Below are positions 21,613 through 31,597 of a stretch of 57,019 nt of DNA, piece after piece. The translations under genes and the position numbers were made by a program. How positions within the stretch are numbered: the stretch's first letter is position 1; every line of letters starts with the position of its first letter. Under the pieces are notes generated by a model that worked only from the letters and a program-made list of their open reading frames with translations, was not told the DNA's origin and did no database searches. Source of the stretch: an uncultured Ectothiorhodospiraceae bacterium (GTDB lineage Bacteria; Pseudomonadota; Gammaproteobacteria; UBA9214); NCBI GenBank assembly GCA_947258545.1, contig CAMYJI010000012.1, forward strand, positions 1-57,019, read 5' to 3'.

Positions 21613-22995
21613 TCAATTCTCCTGTGTTTCGGGCCGGATCCGCAGCACCAGCCCGTCAACCTCAATGACCCGCACCCGGTCACCGCGTTTCAGCGGCACC
21701 GGCGATTCGGCCTGCCAGACCTCACCGTGAATCCGGATCCGCCCCCTTCCGTCAAAATCGTCCAGCACCTCACCGCTGGTATGCAGCATCTCCTCTTCAC
21801 CGCTGACGACCGGGCGGTTCCTTGCCTTGATGGCCGCTCCGACGACAAACAGGAAAAAGCCGGCACTGACCAGTGACAGCCCGAAGATGAGCGGCAGCGA
21901 CACCGCGTAGCCGGTGCCTTCCTTGTCGAACAGGATGACCGAGCCGATCACGAAGGCGATCACACCGCCGATGCCCAGGGCACCGAAGCTGGGAACGAAC
22001 ACCTCACCGAGCATGAAGATGATCCCCAGGCACAACAGGGCCAGGCCGGCATAATTTACGGGCAGGATCTGGAAGGCATACAGGGCCAGCACCAGACTGA
22101 TGGCACCGGCGACACCTGGCAGGATATAGCCGGGATTGGCGAATTCGAAGAACAGCCCGTAGATGCCGATCAGCATCAGCACGTAGGCCACGTTCGGATT
22201 GGCGATCACTGACAGCAGACGACTACGCCAGTCCGGTTCGATGACGGTCACCTGCAGGCCCGTGGTGTCGAGCTCCTGGGTCTCACCCATGATGGTCACA
22301 CTGCGCCCGTGCAGCTGCTCCAGCAGGTCATCCAGATTCAGCGCCACCAGGTCGATCACACCCTGTTCGAGCGCCTCACCGGCAGGCAGGCTGTCCCCCT
22401 TACGCACCGCGATCTCGGCCCATTCGGCATTACGTCCGCGCATGTGGGCCAGGCTGCGGATGTAGGCGACGGCATCATTAACCCGCTTGCGTTCCATGGC
22501 ATCGCCATTACCCGTGTCGGCCGGCGCGGCTTTTTCATCCGCGGGCTGACCCTTTTTCATCAGGTCCTCAGGTTCCGGGATGCCGCCGATCTCCACCGGC
22601 GTGGCGGCACCCAGGTTGGTGCCGGGCGTCATGGCGGCAACATGGCTGGCATAGAGGATATAGGTACCTGCGCTGGCCGCGCGCGCACCACCGGGCGAGA
22701 CGTAGCCGACCACGGGAACCGTCGATACCAGGATACTCTGGATGATATCGCGCATCGACGTGTCCAGGCCGCCCGGTGTGTCGATTCGCAGGATCACCAG
22801 GGCCGCGTTGCGCTGCTGCGCCTTTTCAAGACCGCGGTGCACATAATCACCCGTAGCCGGTCCGATGGCGCCCTGGATATCGAGTATCACCGCGACCCGG
22901 TTTTCCGCGGCCGGATACCAGACTGGCGCCAGCAGCAGCAGCGTGAATAGCAGTCTCGAGAACCGGGAATAGCGGGAGAAAATTCTTTGCTTCAT
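21613..22995 (-). CDS. NfeD-family membrane serine protease (ClpP-class)
   Basis: This 460-residue protein has a signal sequence (about 12-30), a ClpP-like protease domain with DTPGG (72-76) and the nucleophile S108 in [11 protein letters not shown], several membrane segments (about 255-370) and a C-terminal NfeD OB-fold (about 400-460). This is the long NfeD type. It sits directly before a slipin gene, a very conserved pair thought to control membrane protein quality and microdomains. It is transcribed away from the ACP-acyltransferase gene across an 87-bp divergent spacer. Confidence 0.92.
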   Translation of the reverse strand: MKQRIFSRYSRFSRLLFTLLLLAPVWYPAAENRVAVILDIQGAIGPATGDYVHRGLEKAQQRNAALVILRIDTPGGLDTSMRDIIQSILVSTVPVVGYVSPGGARAASAGTYILYASHVAAMTPGTNLGAATPVEIGGIPEPEDLMKKGQPADEKAAPADTGNGDAMERKRVNDAVAYIRSLAHMRGRNAEWAEIAVRKGDSLPAGEALEQGVIDLVALNLDDLLEQLHGRSVTIMGETQELDTTGLQVTVIEPDWRSRLLSVIANPNVAYVLMLIGIYGLFFEFANPGYILPGVAGAISLVLALYAFQILPVNYAGLALLCLGIIFMLGEVFVPSFGALGIGGVIAFVIGSVILFDKEGTGYAVSLPLIFGLSLVSAGFFLFVVGAAIKARNRPVVSGEEEMLHTSGEVLDDFDGRGRIRIHGEVWQAESPVPLKRGDRVRVIEVDGLVLRIRPETQEN

Positions 22996-23082
22996 GGTCC
23001 TTTTACATTAGCATAAACAAACAGATCGGGTTACCCTGACAGTAACGATCAACACACCTGTCGCCCCTGCTACACGCCTTGC

Positions 23083-24240
23083 ATGAACAGCACCGCCCTC
23101 ACTCCACCCACTAACCCGTCGATGGTAGACATAAACAGCCTGATGAAGGTCATTCGGGCCATGGTGGGCGAGATGCACCCCAAGTGGCGTCATATTCGCT
23201 TCCTGCCGGATTCGCATCTTGAACGCGACCTCGGCCTGGACAGCATGGCACGCCTGGAACTGCGCCAGCGAATCGAGCAGCACTTCGCCGTGCAACTCGC
23301 CGAAAAGATCGCCATTAACTGTGTCACGCCCGCCGATCTGCTAAGGGCAATACACACCAGGGCACGCGGTGAAAAACACGCTGCGGAGGCCCGGACGCGC
23401 GCACAGCCCGGCGACGACAATTCCGATGACCTGCTGCTGGGCGCCTTTGGCCGGGGCCAGGCGGCGCAATCGACCGGGGACGGACACAGCGCGGCACAAT
23501 GGTTGTATGCCGTGTATGCCTGGCCGGTCTTTCTTGCCATCAGCCTGCTGACCGGCGCGCTGGTGGTCTTCGCCCCGCTGCAAAGCTGGCGTAACCGGAT
23601 CGCACGTGCGGGGGCGCGCCTGCTGTTCAAGGCCAGCTTGACGCCGTTGATCATTAACGGGCGCGAGCACCTCGACCGTGAGCAGCCACAGGTGCTGGTT
23701 GCCAACCATGCCAGCTACCTGGACGGGTTCGCGCTGACGGCGGCACTGAACATCCCCTTCCACTTCATCGTCAAGGGCGAACTCTCCCGCATCCTGCCGA
23801 TACGCCTGATACTGCAACGCTTCGGTGTTGAATTCATCGACCGCTTCAATCCCCACAAGAGTGCGCGTGACGTGCGGCGCATGGCGCACCGTGCCAGGAA
23901 GGGTGACACACTGCTGTTCTTTGCGGAGGGGACGTTCATCACCTTTCCCGGCCTGCAGCCGTTCCGGATGGGTGCCTTCGTCACGGCCGCGCGCAGCAGC
24001 AAACCCGTGGTACCGATCGGGATCAAGGGTACCCGGGCTATGGTCAGTGGCCGCAACTGGTTCCCGTTACGGGGGCAGGTCACGGTCACTATCCGCCCGC
24101 CCATCCTGCCGACCGGTGAAAGCTGGCAGGATGCACTCACCCTGCGCGATGCCGCACGCCGCGAGATCGCCGCCCATTGCGGCGAGCCGGACCTGGTAAT
24201 GGAGGCCAACCGTCTGGAGACAGGGGCTGGCGGAGACTGA
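23083..24240 (+). CDS. Acyl carrier domain fused to 1-acylglycerol-3-phosphate acyltransferase-like domain
   Basis: Residues 15-95 resemble an acyl carrier protein, with the 4'-phosphopantetheine serine S54 in DLGLDSMARLEL. A polar linker (about 95-140) and a membrane helix (about 143-165) lead to a PlsC-type domain with NHASYLD (about 207-213) and the substrate-binding FAEGTF (about 281-286). The fusion suggests that an acyl chain is held on the protein's own carrier and passed to a lyso-lipid or similar acceptor. The real acceptor is unknown. Such fusions also occur next to acyl-AMP ligases, but none is here. It is divergent from nfeD. Confidence 0.85.
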   Translation: MNSTALTPPTNPSMVDINSLMKVIRAMVGEMHPKWRHIRFLPDSHLERDLGLDSMARLELRQRIEQHFAVQLAEKIAINCVTPADLLRAIHTRARGEKHAAEARTRAQPGDDNSDDLLLGAFGRGQAAQSTGDGHSAAQWLYAVYAWPVFLAISLLTGALVVFAPLQSWRNRIARAGARLLFKASLTPLIINGREHLDREQPQVLVANHASYLDGFALTAALNIPFHFIVKGELSRILPIRLILQRFGVEFIDRFNPHKSARDVRRMAHRARKGDTLLFFAEGTFITFPGLQPFRMGAFVTAARSSKPVVPIGIKGTRAMVSGRNWFPLRGQVTVTIRPPILPTGESWQDALTLRDAARREIAAHCGEPDLVMEANRLETGAGGD

Positions 24241-24247
24241 CGGGCGT

Positions 24248-24952
24248 TCAGGGAATCTGCAGTTCGATCGTCCCGTTGACGCTGACCACGATATCACTCT
24301 CCCCCGCCTCGACGGCGACCGGTGCAGCGGCTTCCATGGGGGCCGCCATCATCCTGGCCTGATAAGGCACCGGTGGCCGCTGGGCCGTGGTGCTTATATT
24401 GATATCGACGATGCGGTAACCCCCTGCCTTCAGGTTGTCACCGACAATCCGCGCACGCTGCTTGAAGGCGTCCAGTACCCGGCCGATCAAACGGTCCTCC
24501 ACTGCATGGCGCTTCTCCTCGGAGACCGAGAAGTGGATGGACTTGACCTGGAGCTTTTCCTGCAGGCGGCCTGCCAGTTCGCCAATCCTGAGGGTGTCCT
24601 TGCCTTCCAGTTCCAGGCTTTGCTGCCCACGCCAGCCCTTGAGTACATTGTCGCGGTGCACCGGATAGGTCTGGTAACCACCGGTACTGACGGTCACACC
24701 TTCGTTCTGCCTGGCGATCGCCAGTGCCCACTCCATGTCCGTATTGATCTGTGTCGCCAGCTTGGCAGGATCACGCGCCTCGCCATAGGTACTCAGGCTG
24801 ACGTGCATGGTATCGTTGCTGACAGACTCGCTCTGCTGTGACTGCAGGTGGACCTGGTTGTAACGCAGCTCGGTGTCGGCACGGGACGTTTGCAACACCA
24901 GCAGTAGCGCTGAGGCCAGCAGTACAAGCAAACCGGTTGTGGTTCTCATCAT
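24248..24952 (-). CDS. SIMPL-domain (DUF541) exported protein
   Basis: The 234-residue precursor starts at ATG 24952 after GGGGAACG. The N-terminus is a signal peptide (TTGLLVLLASALLLVLQTSRA). The rest shows the SIMPL pattern: repeated VSLSTYGEARDPAKLATQINTD-type strands and helices and a C-terminal strand IVVSVNGTIEL. Members are periplasmic and related to YggE, linked to stress tolerance; no biochemical role is firm. It ends eight bases from the convergent acyltransferase gene and follows trx by 16 bp. Confidence 0.85.
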   Translation of the reverse strand: MMRTTTGLLVLLASALLLVLQTSRADTELRYNQVHLQSQQSESVSNDTMHVSLSTYGEARDPAKLATQINTDMEWALAIARQNEGVTVSTGGYQTYPVHRDNVLKGWRGQQSLELEGKDTLRIGELAGRLQEKLQVKSIHFSVSEEKRHAVEDRLIGRVLDAFKQRARIVGDNLKAGGYRIVDINISTTAQRPPVPYQARMMAAPMEAAAPVAVEAGESDIVVSVNGTIELQIP

Positions 24953-24968
24953 CGTTCCCCACCCGGGT

Positions 24969-25334
24969 TTAACCCGACTCTGCCGCTTCAATTTCCTGGC
25001 GGACCTGGTCCATATCCAGTTCCTGCACCTTTTCGACTACAGTGGTCAACGCGGCTGGCGGCAGGGCCCCTGGCTGCGAAAAAACAATTATCTGTTCGCG
25101 TAACACCATGAGCGTGGGTATCGAACGGATCTGGAAATGTCCGGCGAGCTCCCGCTCTTCCTCTGTATTCACCTTGGTAAATACCAGGTCCGTGTACTGT
25201 TCGGACATGGCTTCATACACCGGCGCGAATTGCCGGCAGGGACCGCACCATGGCGCCCAGAAATCTACCAGTACAATGTCACTCCCGGTGACGACATCTT
25301 CAAAGGTGTCCCGAGTCAGATCAATAATTGCCAT
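24969..25334 (-). CDS. Thioredoxin
   Basis: A 121-residue thioredoxin with the active site W29-C30-G-P-C33 and the cis-proline loop RSIPTLM near 73. ATG 25334 gives the standard N-terminus (MAIIDLTRDTFEDVV); the upstream extension lacks homology. Compared with TrxA (about 108) it has roughly 12 extra C-terminal residues (DQVRQEIEAAESG). It is a cytosolic disulfide reductant. It may be a second thioredoxin rather than the main trxA, since rho is not adjacent. Confidence 0.9.
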   Translation of the reverse strand: MAIIDLTRDTFEDVVTGSDIVLVDFWAPWCGPCRQFAPVYEAMSEQYTDLVFTKVNTEEERELAGHFQIRSIPTLMVLREQIIVFSQPGALPPAALTTVVEKVQELDMDQVRQEIEAAESG

Positions 25335-25447
25335 AATCAGTTGTCCCTTCGATCGACAAACAAGGATGACTGATATTATACAGACAGCGCTCAAGGTGTG
25401 CCGGAAATCCGGCCCGGCAGGGTATTAACAGACAGGGCGTACGGGTT

Positions 25448-26971
25448 TTAGAGGTCGGTGCTGCGGCGGCGCGGTGTTGTGCCACTGTCTTCGGTCTCGT
25501 AGGTAATGTCCAGCTCAATCCGGTCGCGACCCATGCGTTTGGCACGGTAGAGGGCCTTGTCAGCCCTCTCGATGAAGGCGCTGGCCGACTCACCCGGCTT
25601 GAACAGCGACACGCCCGCCGAGAACGACGGCACCTGGGAGACGACACCATTACTCTGCCAGCGGGTCTCTGCGGCACGGCGCTTGACCTTGTTGAGCGCA
25701 CGGATGGCCCCGTCGGCATCCGTGTTGGGCAGCAACACGGCGAACTCCTCGCCGCCATAGCGGGCCACCATGTCATGGTGCCGAAAGATCGAAAGGATAT
25801 TTTTCGAATATACACGCAGGACCTCGTCGCCGGCGGCGTGACCATGCTCGTCGTTGATGCTCTTGAATTGATCCAGATCAATGAGCGCAAACGACAGCGG
25901 GAAACCGTAACGCTGGACACGTGCAACCTCGTCTTCCATCCTGCGCATAAAGGCGCGGCGGTTGGCCAGGCCGGTCAACTCGTCCGTCAGGCTGAGCAGC
26001 TTAACCCGGGTCAATTCATCGGTCAGCTCACGACTGTCGGACTCGATCAGTTGCAGGTAATGGTGGGTACTGTCCAGCTTGTCTGCCAGGTCATTGTGCC
26101 CCTTCATGAGTTTCTCGATCTCGCGGATCAGAATCCAGCGCACGTTCTCGACGCCACTCATGTCCCCGGCCTTGTGCAGTTCTGTCAAAACCCTTTCGAG
26201 CACGACACCAAACTCTTCATTCTGGGTGATGGTCTCCAGAACCTGCTGGCTGAGGGTCGATTGCAACTTCTGGATATCCTCGCGGCGTGCCTCGAGTTCG
26301 TTGCGGTAGTCCTCTCCCAGTTCCGTAGCGGGCACAATGGCTACGCCTGCCGCCTCCGCATCAGCGCTGTCATCCTCTAAATCGGCCTCTTCATCCTCGT
26401 CCACAACCTCGGGCGACTTGTCGTCGTCTTCGTCAGGTACCACCTCCGGACTCACGGGCGGGCGTGATCGTGTCATATCGGCGATGGTGTCGATGTCGGC
26501 TGGGGGGAGATCGGATTGGCCAACCGGGGCTGCCTTAAACCCCTCGGCCACGGGGGCGGACTCAATGCCGAAGGCTTGCAGTAGCGGGCTGATCGCCTGC
26601 GTGAATGCCTGGGTCTCCAGATTCCGGGTGTTATGAATACGGTCGGCACACTGGTCCACAAACTCGCCCAGGATGATCAGTTCCGAGGGCGTGAGCGGCG
26701 GGTGCAGGCGCGCCTGCAATAATCTGACCTGAATATATTCGGAGGAGCCGGGGGCGAGGTGAGCGGCATAGGCTTCCAGCAGGGAATTGACGAAACCGGC
26801 ATAGGCGACCTCGGCCTTGAGATGGTTGAGCGCGATCTCATCGAGCATGGTCTCGATCTGCTGATAGATGACGTTGCCTGCCGGAGAGTCGCGCAGCGAG
26901 TCGACCAGGCGCAGCATCTTACGCACGCCACTGGGATCGATTTCCTCCAGTCTATATCTACTCGCAACCAT
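25448..26971 (-). CDS. Diguanylate cyclase (GGDEF domain)
   Basis: The 507-residue protein makes cyclic di-GMP. The C-terminal GGDEF domain (about 325-490) has RYGGEEFAVLLP at about 403-414 and an RHHD five residues earlier, matching the product-inhibition I-site. The metal-binding FALIDLDQFKSINDEHGH is intact. The N-terminal half is helical and not a known sensor; an acidic linker (about 175-205) and a coiled coil (about 225-330) join the two parts. No membrane segment is seen. ATG 26971 follows GGAG; a GTG two codons earlier is less likely. Confidence 0.9.
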   Translation of the reverse strand: MVASRYRLEEIDPSGVRKMLRLVDSLRDSPAGNVIYQQIETMLDEIALNHLKAEVAYAGFVNSLLEAYAAHLAPGSSEYIQVRLLQARLHPPLTPSELIILGEFVDQCADRIHNTRNLETQAFTQAISPLLQAFGIESAPVAEGFKAAPVGQSDLPPADIDTIADMTRSRPPVSPEVVPDEDDDKSPEVVDEDEEADLEDDSADAEAAGVAIVPATELGEDYRNELEARREDIQKLQSTLSQQVLETITQNEEFGVVLERVLTELHKAGDMSGVENVRWILIREIEKLMKGHNDLADKLDSTHHYLQLIESDSRELTDELTRVKLLSLTDELTGLANRRAFMRRMEDEVARVQRYGFPLSFALIDLDQFKSINDEHGHAAGDEVLRVYSKNILSIFRHHDMVARYGGEEFAVLLPNTDADGAIRALNKVKRRAAETRWQSNGVVSQVPSFSAGVSLFKPGESASAFIERADKALYRAKRMGRDRIELDITYETEDSGTTPRRRSTDL

Positions 26972-27363
26972 AAACACTCCGGCACGTCCGTGTTGGCAAG
27001 GCGAGATACTCCCTATCCCGCTGATTATTTTTCATTATACAAGTCATGCAGGAACGACAGCCCCATACCGGGCAGTGTTTGCCGAATCCACTATTTTTTA
27101 TATAACAATTATATTGCTCGGTACTCTCAGCAGCCTGCCGGGGGCCCCTGCGCGGCATCCTGATAAGACTGCGGGTACGCACAGCGCCGGCATGCCTCGC
27201 AGTTATCTTATTTGTCATTTATAACAATATCTTGGCTAGCCAATGAGGTAGCCTTATACCGAAAAAATCCGTCACATATTTGACGTCAGTGAAAGTGTAG
27301 CAGCAAAGCCACTGCGGATGGTAGCTGTACCTAGGGACTAGGGCGACCGCGGCGGGCTACGGC
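26972..27363. other. Intergenic region without a gene
   Basis: AT-rich spacer of about 390 bp between the diguanylate cyclase and the adk terminator. Apart from a -10-like box upstream of the cyclase, I see no coding sequence, RNA fold or repeat that I can support. Confidence 0.6.
27034..27039 (-). promoter_or_regulatory. -10 box upstream of the diguanylate cyclase
   Basis: A perfect TATAAT on the minus strand in CTTGTATAATG, about 63 bp before ATG 26971. No good -35 is seen, so this is a tentative promoter. Confidence 0.35.
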
Positions 27364-27394
27364 AAAGAAAAAAGGCCAGCGGTGCTGGCCTTTT
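27364..27394 (-). terminator. Intrinsic terminator after adk
   Basis: An 11-bp stem, AAAAGGCCAGC/GCTGGCCTTTT, with a 3-nt loop is followed on the minus strand by a T-rich run. It lies 22 bp after the adk stop. Confidence 0.9.
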
Positions 27395-27415
27395 ATAATC
27401 CCCTGGAGCGGGAAA

Positions 27416-28114
<699 letters not shown>

Positions 28115-28229
28115 TTATCCACACCCACCTGCAGAATGGCCAGTCAACAGAATAAATAGGGGAATGTAGCGGGTTTATACAGCGCGCCCTACACGAACGG
28201 GCGAGAAATCGCCTCAAAGACAAACAATT

Positions 28230-28704
28230 ATTCACCGCCGAGACGCAGAGGGCGCAGAGAAACCAAGTAATACAAGATATCACCGCAAAGGCGCACAACT
28301 GCAGGGAGAAGGTGAGACCGGGAACCGGTCGAGAGGCTGGCCTGGGCCATGCAGGAGGTAGAGTACCAACAGTAGGCGCTTTAGGCGACGCAGGACGCAG
28401 TTACCGGAAGGACGCAAAGATAAATATTGCTACAAACTTACTGTCGGGCTAGGCCAGCGAGACCTCGCAGACCTCATCGATCTCTCTAAATCACCGAAAA
28501 GACATATAGAAAACAACAAGTAATGGCTGTGTTTCTGGATCCCAGCCTGCGCGGAAATGACAGTTGTTCTGGTAACATAACGTTTTTTTCTTTGCGCCCT
28601 TCGCGCCTTTGCGGTGAGATTTTTTGTAGTTTTCTCAGCGCCCTCTGCGCCTCCGCGGTGAATATTTTTTGCTTTATCAGCGCCCCTGGCGTCTCAGCGG
28701 TGAG
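28230..28704. repeat. Nested dispersed repeat block (locus B)
   Basis: An outer inverted pair of the CCGNGGAGACGC type lies at 28231-28262 and 28634-28704. An inner pair of the ACCGCAAAGGCGC type lies at 28278-28294 and 28590-28618. Between them are a modular insert (28295-28407) and about 150 bp (28425-28580) clearly related to 29955-30130 in the same orientation, including a GGATCCCxGCCTGCGC block. The right end touches the stop codon of the VWA-metallopeptidase gene. No gene is seen in the block. Confidence 0.8.
28295..28407 (+). repeat. Modular insert repeat, copy B (113 bp)
   Basis: It begins CAACTGCAGGGAG directly after GCAAAGGCGCA and ends ACGCAGGACGCAGTTACCGG, where the host repeat resumes with AAGGACGCAAAG. 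It contains both optional segments: one with ACCGGGAACCGGT (shared with copy C) and CCAACAGTAGGCGCTTTAGG (shared with copy A). Confidence 0.8.
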
Positions 28705-28709
28705 CCGTT

Positions 28710-29909
28710 CTAATTCAGCTGGATTCGCTGCCCCCACGGCACCTCGCCACGTCCCTTGACCAGCCAGATCACCGGAAAGCGCGGCTCCTGCCTGGGGAAC
28801 TCGCCCTGGGCATCGGTGAAATACACCAGCAGGTCCGGGCGCTGACCCTGATTTTCCACCCAGTCGAATACCGGGGTAAATCGCGTGCCGCCCCCGCCAC
28901 GGATATTGCGCGGCAGCTCGAATTCCTCCCACGGCTCGTAGATCCAGGGTCCGTCGCCAGCCAGCTCGGCATCGCAGGCCTGCAGGGTGATGCGCGCGCG
29001 TACCTGTCCCTTGATGGCGTCGATCTCGGTCACGAAGTCGCGCATTTCGTCGGGACGGATGGAGCCACTGGTATCCAGCACCACCACGATATCGGTCTGC
29101 GAACTCCTCAGGCTCGGGAAAATTGCCTCGCCTTCACGCCGGGAGGGCCGCATGTAGCTGTAGTCATCTCGGCTGGCCGCGGTCATGTAGCGCGCCAGCA
29201 GCATGCGCCAGGGCAACTGCGGCTGCAGCAGGTGGTCGACCAGGCGGCGCAGCGAAGCACCCAGTTTGCCCGCCTGCATGGCCTGTTGGGCGGCACCCGC
29301 CAGGCGCTGGCGCCACTGGATGGAAAGCTGTTCCTTGTCCGCCTCGCCCAGCGGTTCGGGTGGCGGGGTCCTGGCTGGCCCCTCCCCGCTGGAATCGCTG
29401 CCACCTGAGTCGAAGTCATCGCTGGATGGTTGTTTGCCGGTGTCCCTGGATGATTTCGAATCGGCACCGTAGAGGTGCTGGTCATGCGGCTGATCTTCCT
29501 CGTTCTCCTTTATGAAGGGGTAGATCTCCTCGGCCATCATGCCCTCGAAGCCGATGTCGTAGAGGGCATCCGGTACCGGGGTCATGCCCTCCTTGACCAG
29601 CAGCGGGTTGATGGCGAGATCACAGGCCTTGTCCCAGCGTTCCTTGACCCGGTGTTCGCGGCGCGCAAAATGCGACAGGGCACAGTGCAGCGCCTCGTGG
29701 GCCAGCGCGAACTGGGTCTGCTCCAGCGTCAGGCCGTCGATGTAGGCCGGGTTATAATAGAGCGCCCGTGCATCGGTACCGATGGTCTGGCACCAGCGCG
29801 GATCGGCCGCCTTGATCGGCATGCGCAGCACCAGCGCGCCGAGAAACGGCCGGTCGAGAATCAGCCGGGTTCGGGCCGCGCTCAATTTTGTTTCAATTTC
29901 GTCAGACAT
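28710..29909 (-). CDS. Putative metallopeptidase with VWA domain (DUF2201)
   Basis: A 399-residue protein. The N-terminal domain has a zincin-like H71-E-x-x-H75 (LAHEALHCALSH), with H80 and D97 (KACDLAIN) as further possible metal ligands. A low-complexity acidic linker (about 145-195) follows. The C-terminal VWA-like domain has a MIDAS motif VVLDTSGSI near 278. This matches the DUF2201 family, whose members pair with MoxR AAA+ ATPases; the MoxR gene lies upstream, separated by a 447-bp repeat block. Function is unknown; proteolysis or metal-dependent complex assembly is inference. Confidence 0.88.
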   Translation of the reverse strand: MSDEIETKLSAARTRLILDRPFLGALVLRMPIKAADPRWCQTIGTDARALYYNPAYIDGLTLEQTQFALAHEALHCALSHFARREHRVKERWDKACDLAINPLLVKEGMTPVPDALYDIGFEGMMAEEIYPFIKENEEDQPHDQHLYGADSKSSRDTGKQPSSDDFDSGGSDSSGEGPARTPPPEPLGEADKEQLSIQWRQRLAGAAQQAMQAGKLGASLRRLVDHLLQPQLPWRMLLARYMTAASRDDYSYMRPSRREGEAIFPSLRSSQTDIVVVLDTSGSIRPDEMRDFVTEIDAIKGQVRARITLQACDAELAGDGPWIYEPWEEFELPRNIRGGGGTRFTPVFDWVENQGQRPDLLVYFTDAQGEFPRQEPRFPVIWLVKGRGEVPWGQRIQLN

Positions 29910-29931
29910 CCGAGTTAACCGATAAAATCAT

Positions 29932-30356
29932 TTCACCGCAAAGGGCGCAAAGAAAAATATTGCTAACAGCTTGCTACCGGGTCTGTCCAGCGAAACCTGG
30001 CTGGTCTCATTGATCTGATTAATCCACCACGGAGAGCCGAGGCACTGAGAAAACAAAAAGTAACTTTCAAGAAATACCCATGTTCCTGGATCCCGGCCTG
30101 CGCCGGGATGACGGTGGTTTGACAATTTGCCGATTGTCTTTGCGTCCTTTGCGACCTTTGCGTCTTTGCGGTGAATATTTATTTCTTTCTTTGCGAACTT
30201 TGCGTCTTTGCGGTGAATATTTTTTCTTTCTCCGCGTCCTCAGCGCCTCTCGGCAACTGCGTCCTGCGTTGCCCTACCTCCTGCATGGCCCAGGCCAGCC
30301 TCTCGACCGGTTCCCGGTCTCACCTTCTCCTTGCAGTCGTGCGGTGAATATTTATC
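29932..30356. repeat. Nested dispersed repeat block (locus C)
   Basis: It fills the gap between the MoxR gene and the VWA-metallopeptidase gene. CACCGCAAAG at 29934-29943 is inverted relative to CTTTGCGGTG at 30164-30173 and 30206-30215. The interior 29955-30130 matches locus B, and a hairpin ATCCCGGC/GCCGGGAT lies at 30090-30109. The right end carries the modular insert in minus orientation and starts seven bases after the MoxR stop codon. Confidence 0.8.
30251..30343 (-). repeat. Modular insert repeat, copy C (93 bp)
   Basis: In minus orientation it reads CGACTGCAAGGAG, then the optional segment with ACCGGGAACCGGT, then GCAGGAGGTAGGGCA and ACGCAGGACGCAGTTGCCG. It lacks the CCAACAGTAGG segment of copies A and B. 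Confidence 0.8.
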
Positions 30357-31400
30357 TCAATCATAGAGCATCACGTCGGCGACAATGTTCGCCCAGCTGG
30401 AGAATTCCGGCACGCTGAAGATTTCCTGTCCGATGGCCCGATACATGTCGGAGACCAGCATCACACCCATCTCGCGTTGCGGGAAGGTGCCGGCAAAACT
30501 GATAATGCGGCCATAGACCTCCAGGGCGTTGTCCTCGTTCTTGGCACGAATCGCACGTCCGACCAGGGCCGCCGCAACGGCATACTGTAAATCCGTCTCC
30601 TTCGGCACCTTGACGCTCTCACCACGCACGATGGCGTCTATATCCGGCAACTGGTCGAGATTCTCGACAAAGGCCGACAGCTCGATGCCGGCCGCCGGAC
30701 CCACACAGGCCTGCAAGGTACCGGTCAGCACATCCGGCATATCGCCGAACTTCTGCAGGGCACGGTGGCTGAATTCCCAGGAGCGCGGTGACGGAAATGC
30801 CACCGGATTATGCGCCGGGTCGAATTCGAACAACAGGTCGGGACGGAAACGCAGGAACGCGATCAGGCGCTCGTCGATGGCGTTGGCATAGGCCCAGGCC
30901 ACCCAGTCATCGAGGTTTACATCCACCTCGAAATGGGAAAAGCGGTTGGCCAGCGGTGCGGGCATGGTGTAAGTCACGCCGCGGTCACCCTGGCGGTTGC
31001 CAGCCGCAAAGATCGCCCAGCCGGGAGGCACCTCGTAGGCCCCCAGGCGGCGGTCGAGGATCAGCTGGTAGGCGGCCGCCGAGACACTGGGTGGCACAGA
31101 GGTGATTTCGTCCAGGAACAGGATGCCCTGTTCGCCGTGACGATTGCTATTCGGCAGCATCGCGGGCACCGCCCATTCCACCTGGTCACCGGCACGGAAC
31201 GGGATGCCGCGCAGGTCACTCGGCTCCATCTGCGATAGGCGGATATCGATCACCGCTATGCCGTGGTGCTCGCCGATCTGGGCGACCATCTGTGATTTGC
31301 CCACGCCCGGGGGACCCCACAGCATCACGGGTGTGTGGTGGCCTTCCTGGGTACTCAGAAACTCTTTCTCCAAAACCGTCAATAGCTGGGCTGGTCGCAT
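30357..31400 (-). CDS. MoxR-family AAA+ ATPase
   Basis: The 347-residue protein has Walker A GPPGVGKS (29-36), Walker B GILFLDEITS (about 92-101), sensor 1 FAAGNRQGD and the arginine region PAPLANRFSHFEV. MoxR ATPases work with VWA-domain partners as chaperone-like assembly or metal-insertion machines. Here the partner is the downstream DUF2201 protein. The insertion of repeats between them means co-transcription is possible but the genes are not overlapping. The specific client is unknown. Confidence 0.9.
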   Translation of the reverse strand: MRPAQLLTVLEKEFLSTQEGHHTPVMLWGPPGVGKSQMVAQIGEHHGIAVIDIRLSQMEPSDLRGIPFRAGDQVEWAVPAMLPNSNRHGEQGILFLDEITSVPPSVSAAAYQLILDRRLGAYEVPPGWAIFAAGNRQGDRGVTYTMPAPLANRFSHFEVDVNLDDWVAWAYANAIDERLIAFLRFRPDLLFEFDPAHNPVAFPSPRSWEFSHRALQKFGDMPDVLTGTLQACVGPAAGIELSAFVENLDQLPDIDAIVRGESVKVPKETDLQYAVAAALVGRAIRAKNEDNALEVYGRIISFAGTFPQREMGVMLVSDMYRAIGQEIFSVPEFSSWANIVADVMLYD

Positions 31401-31597
31401 CGCGTTCGCATCACCTGGGTATCAAAACATCACAAAATCCACGCAAACAATACCTTGCATTTCGAGCCGGTGATGATACTGGTTTCTTCACGTGAATGCA
31501 TAAACCAGCGGCCGGGGACCGCCCCGATCCCCGTCCACAAATGTCACAATTATTTACCGTTGGCCCTTCTATTTAAGGCTCCAGCCAGCATATCATT

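Noticed and set aside
30121..30240. Closely spaced CTTTGCG-type units that look like a short array
   Set aside because: Units are irregular, overlap, have no spacers of constant length and no cas genes; this is a dispersed inverted repeat, not CRISPR.
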